Below, one piece after another: positions 7,310 through 17,200 of a DNA stretch of 64,000 nt. Every line of letters begins with the position of its first letter. Positions within the stretch are counted from its first letter, which is position 1. A program made the position numbers and the translations under genes. The notes below the pieces were generated by a model. It made no database searches. It was not told the origin of the DNA and saw only the letters and a list, made by a program, of their open reading frames with translations. The DNA lies in contig NZ_BCBA01000065.1 in NCBI RefSeq assembly GCF_001320245.1, positions 1 to 64,000 on the forward strand, written 5' to 3'. The DNA is from Pseudomonas sp. NBRC 111124. Lineage in GTDB: Bacteria; Pseudomonadota; Gammaproteobacteria; Pseudomonadales; Pseudomonadaceae.

Positions 7310-10300
7310 AGCGGCGTGTCCAGGGCGGCGTCGGTGCGTACACCGCGCCAGTGGTTGAATCGGTGACGCAGGCGGTCCAGGTACAGGTACACCACCGGCG
7401 TCGTATAAAGGGTCAGCAGCTGGCTGACGACCAGGCCGCCGATGATGGTCAGGCCCAGCGGCTGGCGCATCTCTGCCCCTTCGGCGCGGCTGAGCAGCAG
7501 CGGCAAGGCACCCAGGATGGCTGCCAGGGTGGTCATCAGGATCGGCCGCAGGCGCAACAGGCAGGCGCGGCGGATCGACTCCTCCGGGCTCAGGCCTTGA
7601 TGGCGCTCCAGCTGCAGGGCCAGGTCGATCATCAGGATGGCGTTCTTCTTCACCACGCCAATCAGCAGGAACAGGCCCAGCAGCGAGATCAGGCTGAACT
7701 CGCCGCCGGTGGCGTACAGCGCGAGCAAGCCGCCGACACCGGCCGAGGGCAAGGTCGACAGGATGGTCAGCGGATGGATGTAGCTTTCATAGAGAATGCC
7801 CAGCACCAGGTACACCAGCACCAGGGCACCGAGGATCATGAACGGCTGGCCTTCCTGGGTCTTGGCGAACGCACTGGCCGTGCCGCCGAGCTTGGCGATC
7901 ACTTCCTCGGGCAAGCCCAGCTTGGCCACCTCCCGCTCGACCGCAGCCATGGCCTGGTCGGGGCTGTAGCCTTCGGCAACGTCGAAGGCGATGTCTTCAG
8001 AGGCAAACTGGCCTTCGTGGCTGACCCGGTCATTGGCCAGGCTGTTCTCGTAGTGGGCAATGGTCGACAGCGGTACCCGCGCACCGTCAGCGGTGATGAC
8101 CTGCACCTGTTCCAGCGTGCTCGGGTCCCAGGCATATTTCGGGTTGACCTCCAGCACCACCTGGTACTGGTTGAGGCTGTCGTAGATGGTCGAGATCTGC
8201 CGCTGGCTGTAGGCGTTGTTCAACACTGCGGTGACCATGTCCATGTCGATGCCCAGGCGCTTGGCCTGGTCGCGGTCGACCACCAGGGTCACCTGCTGGG
8301 TGCCGGAGCCATCACGGGCGTCGATGGCCGTCAGCTCGGGCAACGCACGCAGCGCCGCGACCACCTTCGGGAACCACTGGCGCAAAGCTGCCAGGTCGCC
8401 ACTTTGCAGGGTATACAGGTACTGCGAAGAAGTCTGGTCGCGGCCACCGCCGCCCAGCTGCAGGTCCTGGTCGGCCATCAGGAACAGCCGCCCGCCCGGC
8501 ACCTTGGGCATTTCCTTGCGCAGCCGTTCAATGACCTTCTGCGCATCGAGCTTGCGTTCGGCGATCGGTTTCAGGCGTACCAGCACGAAGGCGTTGTTGG
8601 TGCCGCTGTTGCCGCCGATGAAACCGGCCACGCTTTCTACCGCGGGGTCGGCGAGCAAGGCGCGGCGATAGGTCTCCATCTTCGGCTGCATCACGTTGAA
8701 CGACAGGCCATCGTCGCCCCGGATAAAACCCTGCAACTGGCCGGTGTCCTGTTGCGGCATCAGGGTCTTGGGCACTACCACGTACAGGGCAATGTTCAGG
8801 CCGATGGTCGCCAGCAGGCTGATCAACGTCAGGCGCTTGTGGCGCAGGGCCCAGCCGAGGCTGCGATCGTAGACATCGACCATGCGCTGGTGCGCCTTGT
8901 CGCTCCAGCGTTGCAGGCGTGTCGGCTCGGCGCGGTGAGGCTTGAGCCAACGGGCACAGAGCATCGGTGTAAGGGTCAGCGACACCACCAGCGAGACGAT
9001 GATCGCCGCCGCCAGGGTGATCGAGAACTCCTGGAACAGGTTGCGCACGATGCCGCCCATGAACAGGATCGAGACGAACACCGCCACCAGCGAGACGTTC
9101 ATCGACAGCAAGGTGAAACCAACTTCCTTGGCGCCGAGAAACGCCGCACGCATCGGCGGCTGGCCGTCCTCGATGTGCCGGGAGATGTTCTCCAGCACCA
9201 CGATGGCATCGTCAACCACCAGGCCGGTGGCGAGGATCAGCGCCATCAGCGACAGGTTGTTCAGCGAGAACCCACACAGGTACATCACCGCGAAGGTGCC
9301 CACCAGCGACACCGGCACCGCCAGGCTGGGGATCAGCGAGGCACGCAAGCTACCGAGGAACAGGTAGACCACGAGGATCACCAGCACCACGGCAATCAGC
9401 AAGGTGTGCTCGGCCTCCTTCAGGGTGGCCTTGATCACTGGCGAACGGTCCATGGCCACGTTCAGTTGCACGTTGGCCGGCAGCAGTGACTGCAGGGCCG
9501 GTAGCTGTGCCTTGATCTGGTCGACGGTCTGGATGATGTTGGCGCCGGTCTGGCGGTTGACCACCAGCAACACCGCAGCCTGGTCGTTGAAGAAGCCGCT
9601 GTTGTAGCGGTTCTCGACGCCATCGGTGACGGTGGCCACGTCGGACAGGCGCAGGATGGTGCCATTCGACTGGCGGATCACGATCGGCTCGTAGTCCTTG
9701 GCCGTTTCCAGCTGGTCGTTGGCCCGCACCTGCCAGTTGCGCTCGGCATCCTCGACAAAGCCCATGGGCCGGCGCTGGTTGGCGTTGGACACTGCCGTGC
9801 GCACCTCGTCCAGCGACAGGCTGTACTGGTTGAGCAACTGCGGCTCGACGGCGATGCGCACCGCCGGCAGCGAACTGCCACCGATCTGCACTTCCCCTAC
9901 CCCGCTGACCTGGGCCAGGCTCTGGGACAGGATGGTGTCGGCCAGGTCGTACAGCTGGCCCTTCTGCAACACGCTGGAGGTCAGCGAGAGCACCATGATC
10001 GGCGCCTGGGACGGGTTGATCTTCTTGTAGGTGGGCATGCTGCGCATGCCGCTGGGCAGCAGGTTGCGCGTGGCGTTGATCGCCGCCTGCACCTCGCGCG
10101 CGGCACCGTCGATGTCGCGGCCCATCTCGAAGCCGATGATCACCCGCGTCGAGCCCTGGTTGGAGCTGCTGGTCAGGGTGGTGACACCGGCAATGCTGCC
10201 GAGCTTGCGCTCCAGCGGCGTGGCCACGGTGGCGGCCATGACCTCGGGGCTGGCGCCGGACAGGTTGGCCTGCACCACGATCACCGGGAAGTCCATCTGC

Positions 10301-10413
10301 GGCAGCGGTGACACCGGCAGCAGGCCGAAGCTGACGCCGCCGAGCAGCATGATCGCCAGGCTCAGCAGCATGGTCGCCACGGGCCGGCGGATGAAAGGTG
10401 CGGACAGGTTCAT
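7306..10413 (-). CDS. muxC: RND efflux transporter MuxC (MdtC-type)
   Basis: A 1035-residue RND proton/drug antiporter, the second of two inner-membrane pump subunits that form a heteromultimer in MuxABC/MdtABC systems. It has an N-terminal helix (IRRPVATMLLSLAIMLLGG), two large periplasmic loops and twelve predicted helices. The helix-4 motif GLVVDDAIVVLENISRHIE supplies the paired aspartates used for proton coupling. Late helices contain GVVKKNAILMIDLA, a family signature. In P. aeruginosa the pump exports novobiocin, aztreonam, macrolides and tetracycline; that specificity is inferred here. It is translationally coupled to muxB and opmB by 4-nt overlaps. Confidence 0.93.
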   Translation of the reverse strand: MNLSAPFIRRPVATMLLSLAIMLLGGVSFGLLPVSPLPQMDFPVIVVQANLSGASPEVMAATVATPLERKLGSIAGVTTLTSSSNQGSTRVIIGFEMGRDIDGAAREVQAAINATRNLLPSGMRSMPTYKKINPSQAPIMVLSLTSSVLQKGQLYDLADTILSQSLAQVSGVGEVQIGGSSLPAVRIAVEPQLLNQYSLSLDEVRTAVSNANQRRPMGFVEDAERNWQVRANDQLETAKDYEPIVIRQSNGTILRLSDVATVTDGVENRYNSGFFNDQAAVLLVVNRQTGANIIQTVDQIKAQLPALQSLLPANVQLNVAMDRSPVIKATLKEAEHTLLIAVVLVILVVYLFLGSLRASLIPSLAVPVSLVGTFAVMYLCGFSLNNLSLMALILATGLVVDDAIVVLENISRHIEDGQPPMRAAFLGAKEVGFTLLSMNVSLVAVFVSILFMGGIVRNLFQEFSITLAAAIIVSLVVSLTLTPMLCARWLKPHRAEPTRLQRWSDKAHQRMVDVYDRSLGWALRHKRLTLISLLATIGLNIALYVVVPKTLMPQQDTGQLQGFIRGDDGLSFNVMQPKMETYRRALLADPAVESVAGFIGGNSGTNNAFVLVRLKPIAERKLDAQKVIERLRKEMPKVPGGRLFLMADQDLQLGGGGRDQTSSQYLYTLQSGDLAALRQWFPKVVAALRALPELTAIDARDGSGTQQVTLVVDRDQAKRLGIDMDMVTAVLNNAYSQRQISTIYDSLNQYQVVLEVNPKYAWDPSTLEQVQVITADGARVPLSTIAHYENSLANDRVSHEGQFASEDIAFDVAEGYSPDQAMAAVEREVAKLGLPEEVIAKLGGTASAFAKTQEGQPFMILGALVLVYLVLGILYESYIHPLTILSTLPSAGVGGLLALYATGGEFSLISLLGLFLLIGVVKKNAILMIDLALQLERHQGLSPEESIRRACLLRLRPILMTTLAAILGALPLLLSRAEGAEMRQPLGLTIIGGLVVSQLLTLYTTPVVYLYLDRLRHRFNHWRGVRTDAALDTPL

Positions 10414-13400
10414 GCGTCGGCCTGCTGTGCGTCAGCGGCCGGGCGCCAGCGACGCGCCAGGCGGTCGAAATACAGGTAGATGACCGGCGTGGTGAACAAC
10501 GTCAGCACTTGGCTGACCAGCAGGCCGCCGACCATCACCAGGCCCAGCGGCTGGCGCAGCTCGGCACCGGAGCCGGTGGCCAGCATCAGCGGCACGGCGC
10601 CGAACAGCGCGGCCAGGGTGGTCATCAGGATTGGCCGGAAGCGCAGCAGCGCCGCCTGGTAGATCGCATCCTGCGGGCTCATGCCCTGGTGTCGCTCGGC
10701 CTCCAGGGCGAAGTCGATCATCATGATCGCGTTCTTCTTGACGATGCCGATCAGCAGGATAATGCCGATGATGGCGATCATGCCCAGGTCGTTGCCACTG
10801 AGGATCAGCGCCAGCAAGGCACCGACCGCCGCCGACGGCAAGGTCGAGAGGATGGTCACCGGGTGGACGTAACTCTCGTAGAGCACGCCGAGCACGATGT
10901 ACATGGTCACCACGGCCGCCAGGATCAGCAGCAAGGTGCTCGACAGCGAGGCCTGGAAGGCTTCGGCGGCGCCCTGGAAGCGGGTCTGCACGCCTAGCGG
11001 CATGCCGATGTCCTGCTGCACCTGCTCGATCACCTTGACCGCCTCGCCCAGCGACGCACCCTGGGCCAGGTTGAACGACAGGGTCACCGCCGGGAACTGG
11101 CCGATGTGCGAGATGGCCAGCTGCGCCTGGCGCTGCTCGATGCGTGCCAGCGCCGACAGCCGCACCTGGCCACCGTCGGTGGCCTTGACGTGGATCGACT
11201 CCAGCGCCGACGGGCCGATGCTCGCCGCGTCTTGCGATTGCAGCACCACGCGGTACTGGCTGGCCTGGGTGTAGATGGTCGAGATCTGCCGCTGGCCGAA
11301 GGCGTCGTACAGCGCGTTGGTGATCTGCGCCACGGTGATGCCCAGGCGGCTGGCCATGTCACGGTCGATCACCAGGTACACCTGCAGGCCCTTGTCCTGC
11401 AGGTCACTGGCAACGTCCTGCAGCTCCGGGCGTTCCTGCAGGGCATGCACCAGCTTGCCGCTCCACTGCGCCAGCAAGTCGGCATCGGGCGACGACAGGC
11501 TGAACTGGTACTGGGTACGGCTGACCCGGTCTTCGATGCTCAGGTCCTGCACCGGCTGCATGAACAGGCGGATGCCGACCAGCTTGTCGAGTTGCGGCTG
11601 CAGGCGGCTGATCACTTCACCGGCGGTGACATCACGCTCGCCATGGGGCTTGAGGTTGATCAGCAACCGGCCACTGTTGAGCGTCGCGTTGTCGCCGTCG
11701 ACACCGATGTAGGACGACAGGCTCTGCACCGCCGGGTCCTGCAGGATAACCTTGCTCAAGGCTTGCTGGCGCTCGCTCATGGCGGCGAACGAGGTCGACT
11801 GCGGCGCCTCGGAAATGCCCTGGATTACCCCGGTGTCCTGCACCGGGAAGAAGCCCTTGGGCACCACCATGTACAGCAGCACGGTGAGTGCCAGGGTGGC
11901 CACCGCCACCAGCAGGGTCAGCGGCTGGTGCTTGAGCACCCACTGCAGGCCACGGCCGTAGTGCTCGATCAGCCAGTCGATCCAGGCACCGCTGGCGCGG
12001 TAAAAGCGGCCCTGCTCTTCTTCCTTGGGCTCGCGCTTGAGCAGGCGGGCGCACATCATCGGTGTCAGGGTCAGTGACACCACCAGGGAAATCAGGATGG
12101 CTACCGCCAGGGTGATGGCGAATTCGCGGAACAGGCGGCCGACCACGTCGGCCATGAACAGCAGCGGGATCAGTACGGCAATCAGCGAGAAGGTCAGCGA
12201 GATCAGGGTGAAGCCGATCTGCTTCGCGCCCTTGAGTGCCGCCTGCAGCGGCGTCTCGCCCTCCTCGATGTGCCGCGAGATGTTCTCGAGCATGACGATG
12301 GCGTCATCGACCACGAAGCCGGTGGCAATGGTCAGTGCCATCAGCGTCAGGTTGTTGACCGAAAAACCGGCCAGGTACATCACGCCGAAGGTGCCGATCA
12401 ACGACAGCGGTACGGCGATCGAGGGAATGAGGGTGGCGCTGAAGCGGCGCAGGAACACAAAGGTGACCATCACCACCAGCACGATGGCAATCAGCAGCTC
12501 ATGCTGCACATCCTTGACCGCAGCGCGGATGGTCTGCGTACGGTCGGTGAGCACCGACACGTCGAGGCCGGCCGGCAGGTTGTCGGTGATCGAAGGCAAC
12601 AATTCCTTGATGCGGTCGACCACCTCGATGACGTTGGCACCCGGCTGGCGCTGGATATTCAGCAGCACGGCCTGGTTCTGGTTGGCCCAGGCGGCCAGGC
12701 GCTCGTTCTCTGCACCGTCGACGATCTCGGCGACGTCTTTCAGGCGCAGCGGCGCGCCATTGTTGTAGGCGAGGATGAGGTTGCCGTATTCCTCGGGGGA
12801 GCGCAGCTGGTCGTTGGCGTCGAGCATAGACACCCGGGTCGGACCGTCGAAGTTGCCCTTGGGCTGGTTGACGTTGGACGCGCCGATCAGGGTGCGCACG
12901 TCGTCGAGGTTGAGACCGTTGGCGGCCAACGCATCGACATTGACTTTGATTCGCACCGCCTGGCGCTGGCCACCGGCGATGCTGACCATGCCGACGCCGC
13001 TGATCTGCGCGAGCTTTTGCGCCACGCGGGTGTCGACCAGGTCGTTGAGCTTGGGCAGCGGCAGGGTCTTGCTGGAGATGGCCAAGGTCAGCACCGGGGT
13101 GTCGGCCGGGTTGACCTTGTTGTACACCGGCGGCGCCGGCAGGTCGCTGGGCAGCAGGTTGCTGGCGGCGTTGATCGCGGCCTGCACCTGTTGCTCGGCA
13201 ACGTCCATGTTCATGTCCAGGCTGAAGCGCAGGGTCAGCACCGAGGCGCCACCGGAGCTGGTCGACGCCATCTGCTCAAGGCCCGGCATCTGGCCGAACT
13301 GGCGCTCCAGCGGGGCGGTGACCGCGCTGGTCATCACCTGCGGGCTGGCGCCTGGATACAGGGTCATGACCCGGATGGTCGGGTAGTCGACCTGGGGCAA

Positions 13401-13508
13401 GGCCGACACTGGCAGCAGCTTGTAGGCAATCAGGCCGGCCAGGACAATGGCCAGCATGGTCAGCGTGGTGGCGACCGGGCGGAGGATGAACAGGCGTGAC
13501 AGGTTCAT
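10410..13508 (-). CDS. muxB: RND efflux transporter MuxB (MdtB-type)
   Basis: A 1032-residue RND transporter, partner of MuxC. The layout matches: N-terminal helix (FILRPVATTLTMLAIVLAG), porter-domain loops, GFVVDDAIVMLENISRHIE in helix 4 with the proton-relay aspartates, and GIVKKNAIMMIDFA toward the C-terminus. It is more like MdtB than MdtC by position (first transporter after the adaptor), and the paralogous pair is characteristic of Mux/Mdt pumps as opposed to single-transporter Mex pumps. Its start overlaps the muxA stop by 4 nt and its stop overlaps the muxC start by 4 nt. Confidence 0.93.
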   Translation of the reverse strand: MNLSRLFILRPVATTLTMLAIVLAGLIAYKLLPVSALPQVDYPTIRVMTLYPGASPQVMTSAVTAPLERQFGQMPGLEQMASTSSGGASVLTLRFSLDMNMDVAEQQVQAAINAASNLLPSDLPAPPVYNKVNPADTPVLTLAISSKTLPLPKLNDLVDTRVAQKLAQISGVGMVSIAGGQRQAVRIKVNVDALAANGLNLDDVRTLIGASNVNQPKGNFDGPTRVSMLDANDQLRSPEEYGNLILAYNNGAPLRLKDVAEIVDGAENERLAAWANQNQAVLLNIQRQPGANVIEVVDRIKELLPSITDNLPAGLDVSVLTDRTQTIRAAVKDVQHELLIAIVLVVMVTFVFLRRFSATLIPSIAVPLSLIGTFGVMYLAGFSVNNLTLMALTIATGFVVDDAIVMLENISRHIEEGETPLQAALKGAKQIGFTLISLTFSLIAVLIPLLFMADVVGRLFREFAITLAVAILISLVVSLTLTPMMCARLLKREPKEEEQGRFYRASGAWIDWLIEHYGRGLQWVLKHQPLTLLVAVATLALTVLLYMVVPKGFFPVQDTGVIQGISEAPQSTSFAAMSERQQALSKVILQDPAVQSLSSYIGVDGDNATLNSGRLLINLKPHGERDVTAGEVISRLQPQLDKLVGIRLFMQPVQDLSIEDRVSRTQYQFSLSSPDADLLAQWSGKLVHALQERPELQDVASDLQDKGLQVYLVIDRDMASRLGITVAQITNALYDAFGQRQISTIYTQASQYRVVLQSQDAASIGPSALESIHVKATDGGQVRLSALARIEQRQAQLAISHIGQFPAVTLSFNLAQGASLGEAVKVIEQVQQDIGMPLGVQTRFQGAAEAFQASLSSTLLLILAAVVTMYIVLGVLYESYVHPVTILSTLPSAAVGALLALILSGNDLGMIAIIGIILLIGIVKKNAIMMIDFALEAERHQGMSPQDAIYQAALLRFRPILMTTLAALFGAVPLMLATGSGAELRQPLGLVMVGGLLVSQVLTLFTTPVIYLYFDRLARRWRPAADAQQADA

Positions 13509-14815
13509 GCGCCCGCCTTGACTGCCGCTTTGCCGGACGGTGCGTCATCGGCCTGGGCCGAGCCCTTGGCGTCCTGGCCCTGCAGGTGCTGGCCCGGGGT
13601 GGTCGGCACTTGCGAGCTGTCTTCGACCACCTCGACCTTGGTGCCTTCACGCAGGCGGTCGGTGCCTTCAAGGACCAGGCGGTCACCGGCCTTGAGGCCG
13701 TCGAGAATAACGCTGTTCTGACCGTCGCTGGCGCCGACCTTGAGCTTGCGGATATTCACCGTGCTCTGGTCATTAACCACATAGGCGAAGGTGCCGTCGT
13801 TGCCGAACTGCACGGCCGCCGCCGGAGCCAACACCACCTGCTTGAGGGTGTCGGCCAGCAGGTGCACGTTGACGAACTGGTTGGGGAACAGGGCCAGGTC
13901 CTTGTTCTCGAAGCGGCCCTTGAACTTCAAGGTGCCGGTGGTAGTGTCGATCTGGTTGTCGATGCTGCCCAGCACACCGGTGGACTGCAGCTTGCTGTCG
14001 CTGCGGTCCCAGGCCTCGACCGGCAGGCTGGCGCCGCCGTGGTAGCGGGCGAGCACGGTGTCGAGCTGGGTTTCCGGCAAGGTGAAGGCGACGTTGATCG
14101 GCTCGGTCTGGGTGATCACTACCAGGGCGGTGGTGTCGTTGGCCGCCACCAGGTTGCCAAGGTCGAGCTGGCGCAGGCCCGCGCGACCGTTGATCGGTGC
14201 GCGTATCTGGGTGAAATCGAGGTTCAGGCGGGCATCGTTGACCTGCGCCTGGTTGGTCTTGACCAACCCCTGGAACTGCGCGACCTGGGCTTCGGCGGTA
14301 TCGAGGGTCTGTTTGGCGATGCTGTCCTGGGCATACAAGCCTTTATAGCGCGCCAGGTCGACCTGGGCGTTCTTCAGTTGCGCCTGGTTCTGCGCCAGGG
14401 TGCCTTCGGCCTGCTGCAGGGCGATGCGGTACGGCCGCGGATCGATTTCGGCGAGCAGGTCGCCGGCCTTGACCTGCTGGCCCTCCTTGAAGTGGATCTT
14501 CACCAGTTCGCCCGCCACGCGGCTGCGCACGTTCACCGTGTTGGTCGCGGTGACGGTGCCCAAGGCTTTGTAATAGAGCGGGAAGTCACCCACCCGCACC
14601 GGTTCGACACGCACCGGCACCGGGTCGGTGGAGCCGCCGAAGCCCGGCCGGCCGCCCATACCCATGCCCACGCCCTTGCCGCCGCGCCCTCCCCCGGCCG
14701 CTTTGTGGGCAGGCGTTGCCGCAGGCCACAGCCACCAGGCCAGCAGGGCCACCAGCAGCAGGATCAGCAGGACGACGAGCCAGCGACGAGGGGATCGAGA
14801 ATTGGACACTTGCAT
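13505..14815 (-). CDS. muxA: RND efflux membrane-fusion protein MuxA (MdtA-type)
   Basis: A 436-residue periplasmic adaptor that links MuxBC to OpmB. An N-terminal membrane anchor (residues ~10-30, WLVVLLILLLVALLAWWLW) is followed by an unusual glycine-rich linker (GGGRGGKGVGMGMGG, about 43-57). Then come the lipoyl, helical-hairpin (ALQQAEGTLAQNQAQL) and beta-barrel domains of HlyD-type adaptors. It is the first gene of the four-gene operon. The ribosome site before the ATG at 14815 is weak. No local regulator gene adjoins the operon, unlike mexR-mexAB. Confidence 0.9.
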   Translation of the reverse strand: MQVSNSRSPRRWLVVLLILLLVALLAWWLWPAATPAHKAAGGGRGGKGVGMGMGGRPGFGGSTDPVPVRVEPVRVGDFPLYYKALGTVTATNTVNVRSRVAGELVKIHFKEGQQVKAGDLLAEIDPRPYRIALQQAEGTLAQNQAQLKNAQVDLARYKGLYAQDSIAKQTLDTAEAQVAQFQGLVKTNQAQVNDARLNLDFTQIRAPINGRAGLRQLDLGNLVAANDTTALVVITQTEPINVAFTLPETQLDTVLARYHGGASLPVEAWDRSDSKLQSTGVLGSIDNQIDTTTGTLKFKGRFENKDLALFPNQFVNVHLLADTLKQVVLAPAAAVQFGNDGTFAYVVNDQSTVNIRKLKVGASDGQNSVILDGLKAGDRLVLEGTDRLREGTKVEVVEDSSQVPTTPGQHLQGQDAKGSAQADDAPSGKAAVKAGA

Positions 14816-14858
14816 AGGTTGAACGAACCTTGTTCGGAAATGGCGGCTTGGGAGGATG

Positions 14859-14915
14859 AACGATAAGCACTGGCATCGTTATAGCAAAGGCTCTTTACCA
14901 GAGGTTTACCTTTGC
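14859..14915. promoter_or_regulatory. Two inverted repeats upstream of muxA
   Basis: Within 100 bp upstream of the muxA start there are two inverted repeats: AACGAT at 14859-14864 with ATCGTT at 14875-14880, and GCAAAGG at 14884-14890 with CCTTTGC at 14909-14915. Either may be a regulator site for the efflux operon. No bound protein is known from sequence alone. Confidence 0.35.
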
Positions 14916-14948
14916 CTGACGTTGCCAAAAGGTTGAACTTTAAACGAA

Positions 14949-14976
14949 AACGGCCCGGAAAGCGTTCCGGGCCGTT
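14949..14976 (-). terminator. Rho-independent terminator of tpx
   Basis: A 12-bp perfect stem (AACGGCCCGGAA, 4-nt loop, complementary arm). Read on the minus strand it is followed by TTTTCGTTT, so it terminates minus-strand transcripts. It lies 60 bp after the tpx stop. Confidence 0.85.
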
Positions 14977-15035
14977 ACTGGGTGTTGCCTAGAGAGGGGT
15001 CAGGCAGAATTCCTACGCCCTCCCCCGGTCAATCC

Positions 15036-15536
15036 TTACTTCAGTACAGCCAGGGCTGCATCGTAGTTCGGTTCGTCAGCGATTTCGCCAACCAGCTCGC
15101 TGTGCAGGACCTTGTCGTTCTCGTCCAGCACAACGACAGCACGGGCAGCCAGGCCGGCCAGCGGGCCGTCGGCGATGGCAACGCCGTAGTTCTGCAGGAA
15201 TTCAGCACCACGCAGGGTCGACAGGTTTTTCACGTTTTCAAGGCCTTCGGCACCGCAGAAGCGAGCCTGGGCGAATGGCAGGTCGGCAGAGATGCACAGC
15301 ACCACGGTGTTGGCCACGTCGTTGGCCTGGGCGTTGAATTTGCGCACGGAAGTGGCGCAGGTCGGCGTGTCGACGCTCGGGAAGATGTTGAGCACCTTGC
15401 GCTTGCCGGCGTAGTCCTTCAGCGACTTGTCAGCCAGGCCTTCACCGACCAGGGAAAAAGCCGGTGCCTGAGCGCCGGCCTTTGGCAGCTCGCCATTGAC
15501 CTGAACCGGGTTGCCTTTGAGAGTCACTTGAGCCAT
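15036..15536 (-). CDS. tpx: Thiol peroxidase Tpx
   Basis: A 166-residue atypical 2-Cys peroxiredoxin that reduces hydrogen peroxide and alkyl hydroperoxides with thioredoxin as electron donor. The peroxidatic cysteine is Cys60 in DTPTCATS and the resolving cysteine is Cys94 in ARFCGAEG, matching Cys61/Cys95 of E. coli Tpx. Length is that of the family and there is no signal peptide; E. coli Tpx likewise lacks a clear one. AAGGAT precedes the ATG at good spacing. It is flanked by terminators on both sides (its own at 14949-14976 and that of the upstream permease at 15646-15683), so it is a single-gene unit. Confidence 0.95.
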   Translation of the reverse strand: MAQVTLKGNPVQVNGELPKAGAQAPAFSLVGEGLADKSLKDYAGKRKVLNIFPSVDTPTCATSVRKFNAQANDVANTVVLCISADLPFAQARFCGAEGLENVKNLSTLRGAEFLQNYGVAIADGPLAGLAARAVVVLDENDKVLHSELVGEIADEPNYDAALAVLK

Positions 15537-15611
15537 GACGAAATCCTTATGCGGGGTTTGAAAAGGACACTGAGTTAATCATGAAGGCGGCCGGGTGCCT
15601 ATGGGTACATT

Positions 15612-15638
15612 GAAATTGTTCTATTGCCAGACAATTTC
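15612..15638. promoter_or_regulatory. 8-bp inverted repeat upstream of tpx
   Basis: GAAATTGT at 15612-15619 and ACAATTTC at 15631-15638, separated by 11 nt and lying 76-102 bp upstream of the tpx ATG. It is a possible regulator site. It does not fit the four-part ATAG/CTAT OxyR pattern. Confidence 0.3.
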
Positions 15639-15645
15639 TGTGGAC

Positions 15646-15683
15646 AAAAAAAAGCCCGGATGGCGACAAACGCTCCGGGCTTC
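15646..15683 (-). terminator. Rho-independent terminator of the amino acid permease gene
   Basis: Read on the minus strand, AAGCCCGGAGCG pairs with CGCCATCCGGGCTT and is followed by a run of eight T. It sits about 20 bp after the permease stop and has a strong classical form. Confidence 0.88.
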
Positions 15684-15701
15684 TCTGTTACGGGCAGTGA
15701 A

Positions 15702-16982
15702 TCAGCCGATCAGGCCGTACACCACCGAGGTCAGCGCCACCAGGCCCATCACCAGCACGAACACGTTAGACAGCGCACCGCTGTACTTGCGCATCGACGG
15801 CACGCGACGAATGGCATACATCGGCATCAGGAACAGCAGCACGGCGAGGATCGGGCCGCCGAGCGATTCGATCATGCCGAGGATGCTCGGGTTGAGGGTG
15901 GCGACGATCCAGCAGACCACCAGCATCAGTGCAGCAACCACGCGGTCCAGGGTTTTGGCGCCCGGGCGTGCGCCGGTCTTGGTGATGATGCCCTTGAGGC
16001 CTTCACTGGCACCGATGTAGTGGCCCAGGAACGACTTGGCAATGGCAACGAATGCAATCAGCGGCGCGGCAAAGGCAATGGTCGGGTTGCTGAAGTGGTT
16101 GGCCAGGTACGACAGGATCGACAGATTCTGCGCCTTGGCTTCGGCCAGCTGGGCACTGCTCAGGGTCAGCACGCAACTGAACACGAAGAACAGCACCATC
16201 ACCACCATCAGCAGGTGGGCGCGGCGCAGGATCTGGCCGCTGCGCTCGTCGGCGTGCTCGCCGTAGCTGCGCTTCTGGTCGACGGCGAAGGCCGAGATGA
16301 TCGGCGAATGGTTGAACGAGAACACCATCACCGGAATGGCCAGCCACAGGGTGTGCAGGAAGGCCGAACCCGACGGCACCTGGGCGGCGCTATCGAGGAT
16401 GCCACCGGTCCAGTGCGGGATCAGGTACAGGCCGAGCAGGCCCAGGGCAACGATGAACGGGTACACCAGCAGGCTCATGACCTTGACTGTGGCCTGCTCG
16501 CCGCAGCGCACGATCGCCAGCAGGCCGAGGATCAGCACGAACGACAGGATCGCCCGCGGTGGCGGCGCCATGTGCAGCTGGTGCTCCATGAAGCTGCTGA
16601 CGGTGTTGGTCAGTGCCACGCTATAGATAAGCAGGATCGGGAAGATCGCGAAGAAGTACAACACGGTGATCAGCGCACCGGCCTTGATGCCGAAATGCTC
16701 TTCGACCACTTGGGTGATGTCGCCACCGCTGCGGCCGGACAGCACGAAGCGGGTCAGGCCACGGTGCGAGAAGTAGGTCATCGGGAAGGCCAGCGCGGCG
16801 AGGATCAGCAACGGCCAGAAGCCGCCGAGGCCGGCGTTGATCGGCAGGAACAAGGTGCCTGCGCCGATGGCCGTGCCGAACAGGCCCAGCATCCAGGTGG
16901 TGTCGTTACGCGACCAGCTGCCGAGGGTGGCGGGGGTCGATTCTGCAAAGCGTTGTTCAACGCTTGGGGCCTGCTCATTCAT
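15702..16982 (-). CDS. HAAAP-family amino acid permease (SdaC/TdcC-like)
   Basis: A 426-residue inner-membrane symporter of the hydroxy/aromatic amino acid permease family, which includes E. coli SdaC (serine) and TdcC (threonine). About eleven hydrophobic helices are visible, starting with MLGLFGTAIGAGTLFLPINAG (residues ~31-51), the conserved first unwound helix of the fold. FSFNHSPIISAF is a second family motif. The start at 16982 follows GGAG. The longer in-frame extension to 17285 is low-complexity, overlaps the REP region and is rejected. Substrate is probably serine or a related amino acid. It is monocistronic with its own terminator, and lies downstream of amaC on the same strand. Confidence 0.85.
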   Translation of the reverse strand: MNEQAPSVEQRFAESTPATLGSWSRNDTTWMLGLFGTAIGAGTLFLPINAGLGGFWPLLILAALAFPMTYFSHRGLTRFVLSGRSGGDITQVVEEHFGIKAGALITVLYFFAIFPILLIYSVALTNTVSSFMEHQLHMAPPPRAILSFVLILGLLAIVRCGEQATVKVMSLLVYPFIVALGLLGLYLIPHWTGGILDSAAQVPSGSAFLHTLWLAIPVMVFSFNHSPIISAFAVDQKRSYGEHADERSGQILRRAHLLMVVMVLFFVFSCVLTLSSAQLAEAKAQNLSILSYLANHFSNPTIAFAAPLIAFVAIAKSFLGHYIGASEGLKGIITKTGARPGAKTLDRVVAALMLVVCWIVATLNPSILGMIESLGGPILAVLLFLMPMYAIRRVPSMRKYSGALSNVFVLVMGLVALTSVVYGLIG

Positions 16983-17200
16983 TCCGGGTGAAGCTCCACT
17001 CGCAAGACTGCAACAGGCTGAGAATGGCGAACTAGACGATTCGCCCAACTCAACCGGGGAAGAGGGGCGCGATTGTGCACGGAAAGGTTGCACTTGCGAA
17101 GCCCCTTTCCGAGGAGCGGTTGCACTTGTCTTTACAAGTGAAACGTGCCAGATGGAGGCTGTTTTGCTGCCTGAACAATGCGCAAGGCCGCGCCTGCGCA

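Noticed and set aside
7351..9489. A 712-residue plus-strand reading frame over muxC
   Set aside because: Antisense shadow of an RND transporter, with highly biased Gln/His/Asp composition; no domain is recognisable.
15601..15640. OxyR-type site upstream of tpx
   Set aside because: Two ATAG elements are 22 bp apart on the minus strand, but the CTAT partners are absent, so the four-part OxyR consensus is not met.
15624..16991. A 455-residue plus-strand reading frame over the amino acid permease gene
   Set aside because: It is antisense to a well-supported HAAAP permease, rich in Gln, His and Arg as expected for a shadow frame of GC-rich coding DNA, and has no ribosome site or family resemblance.
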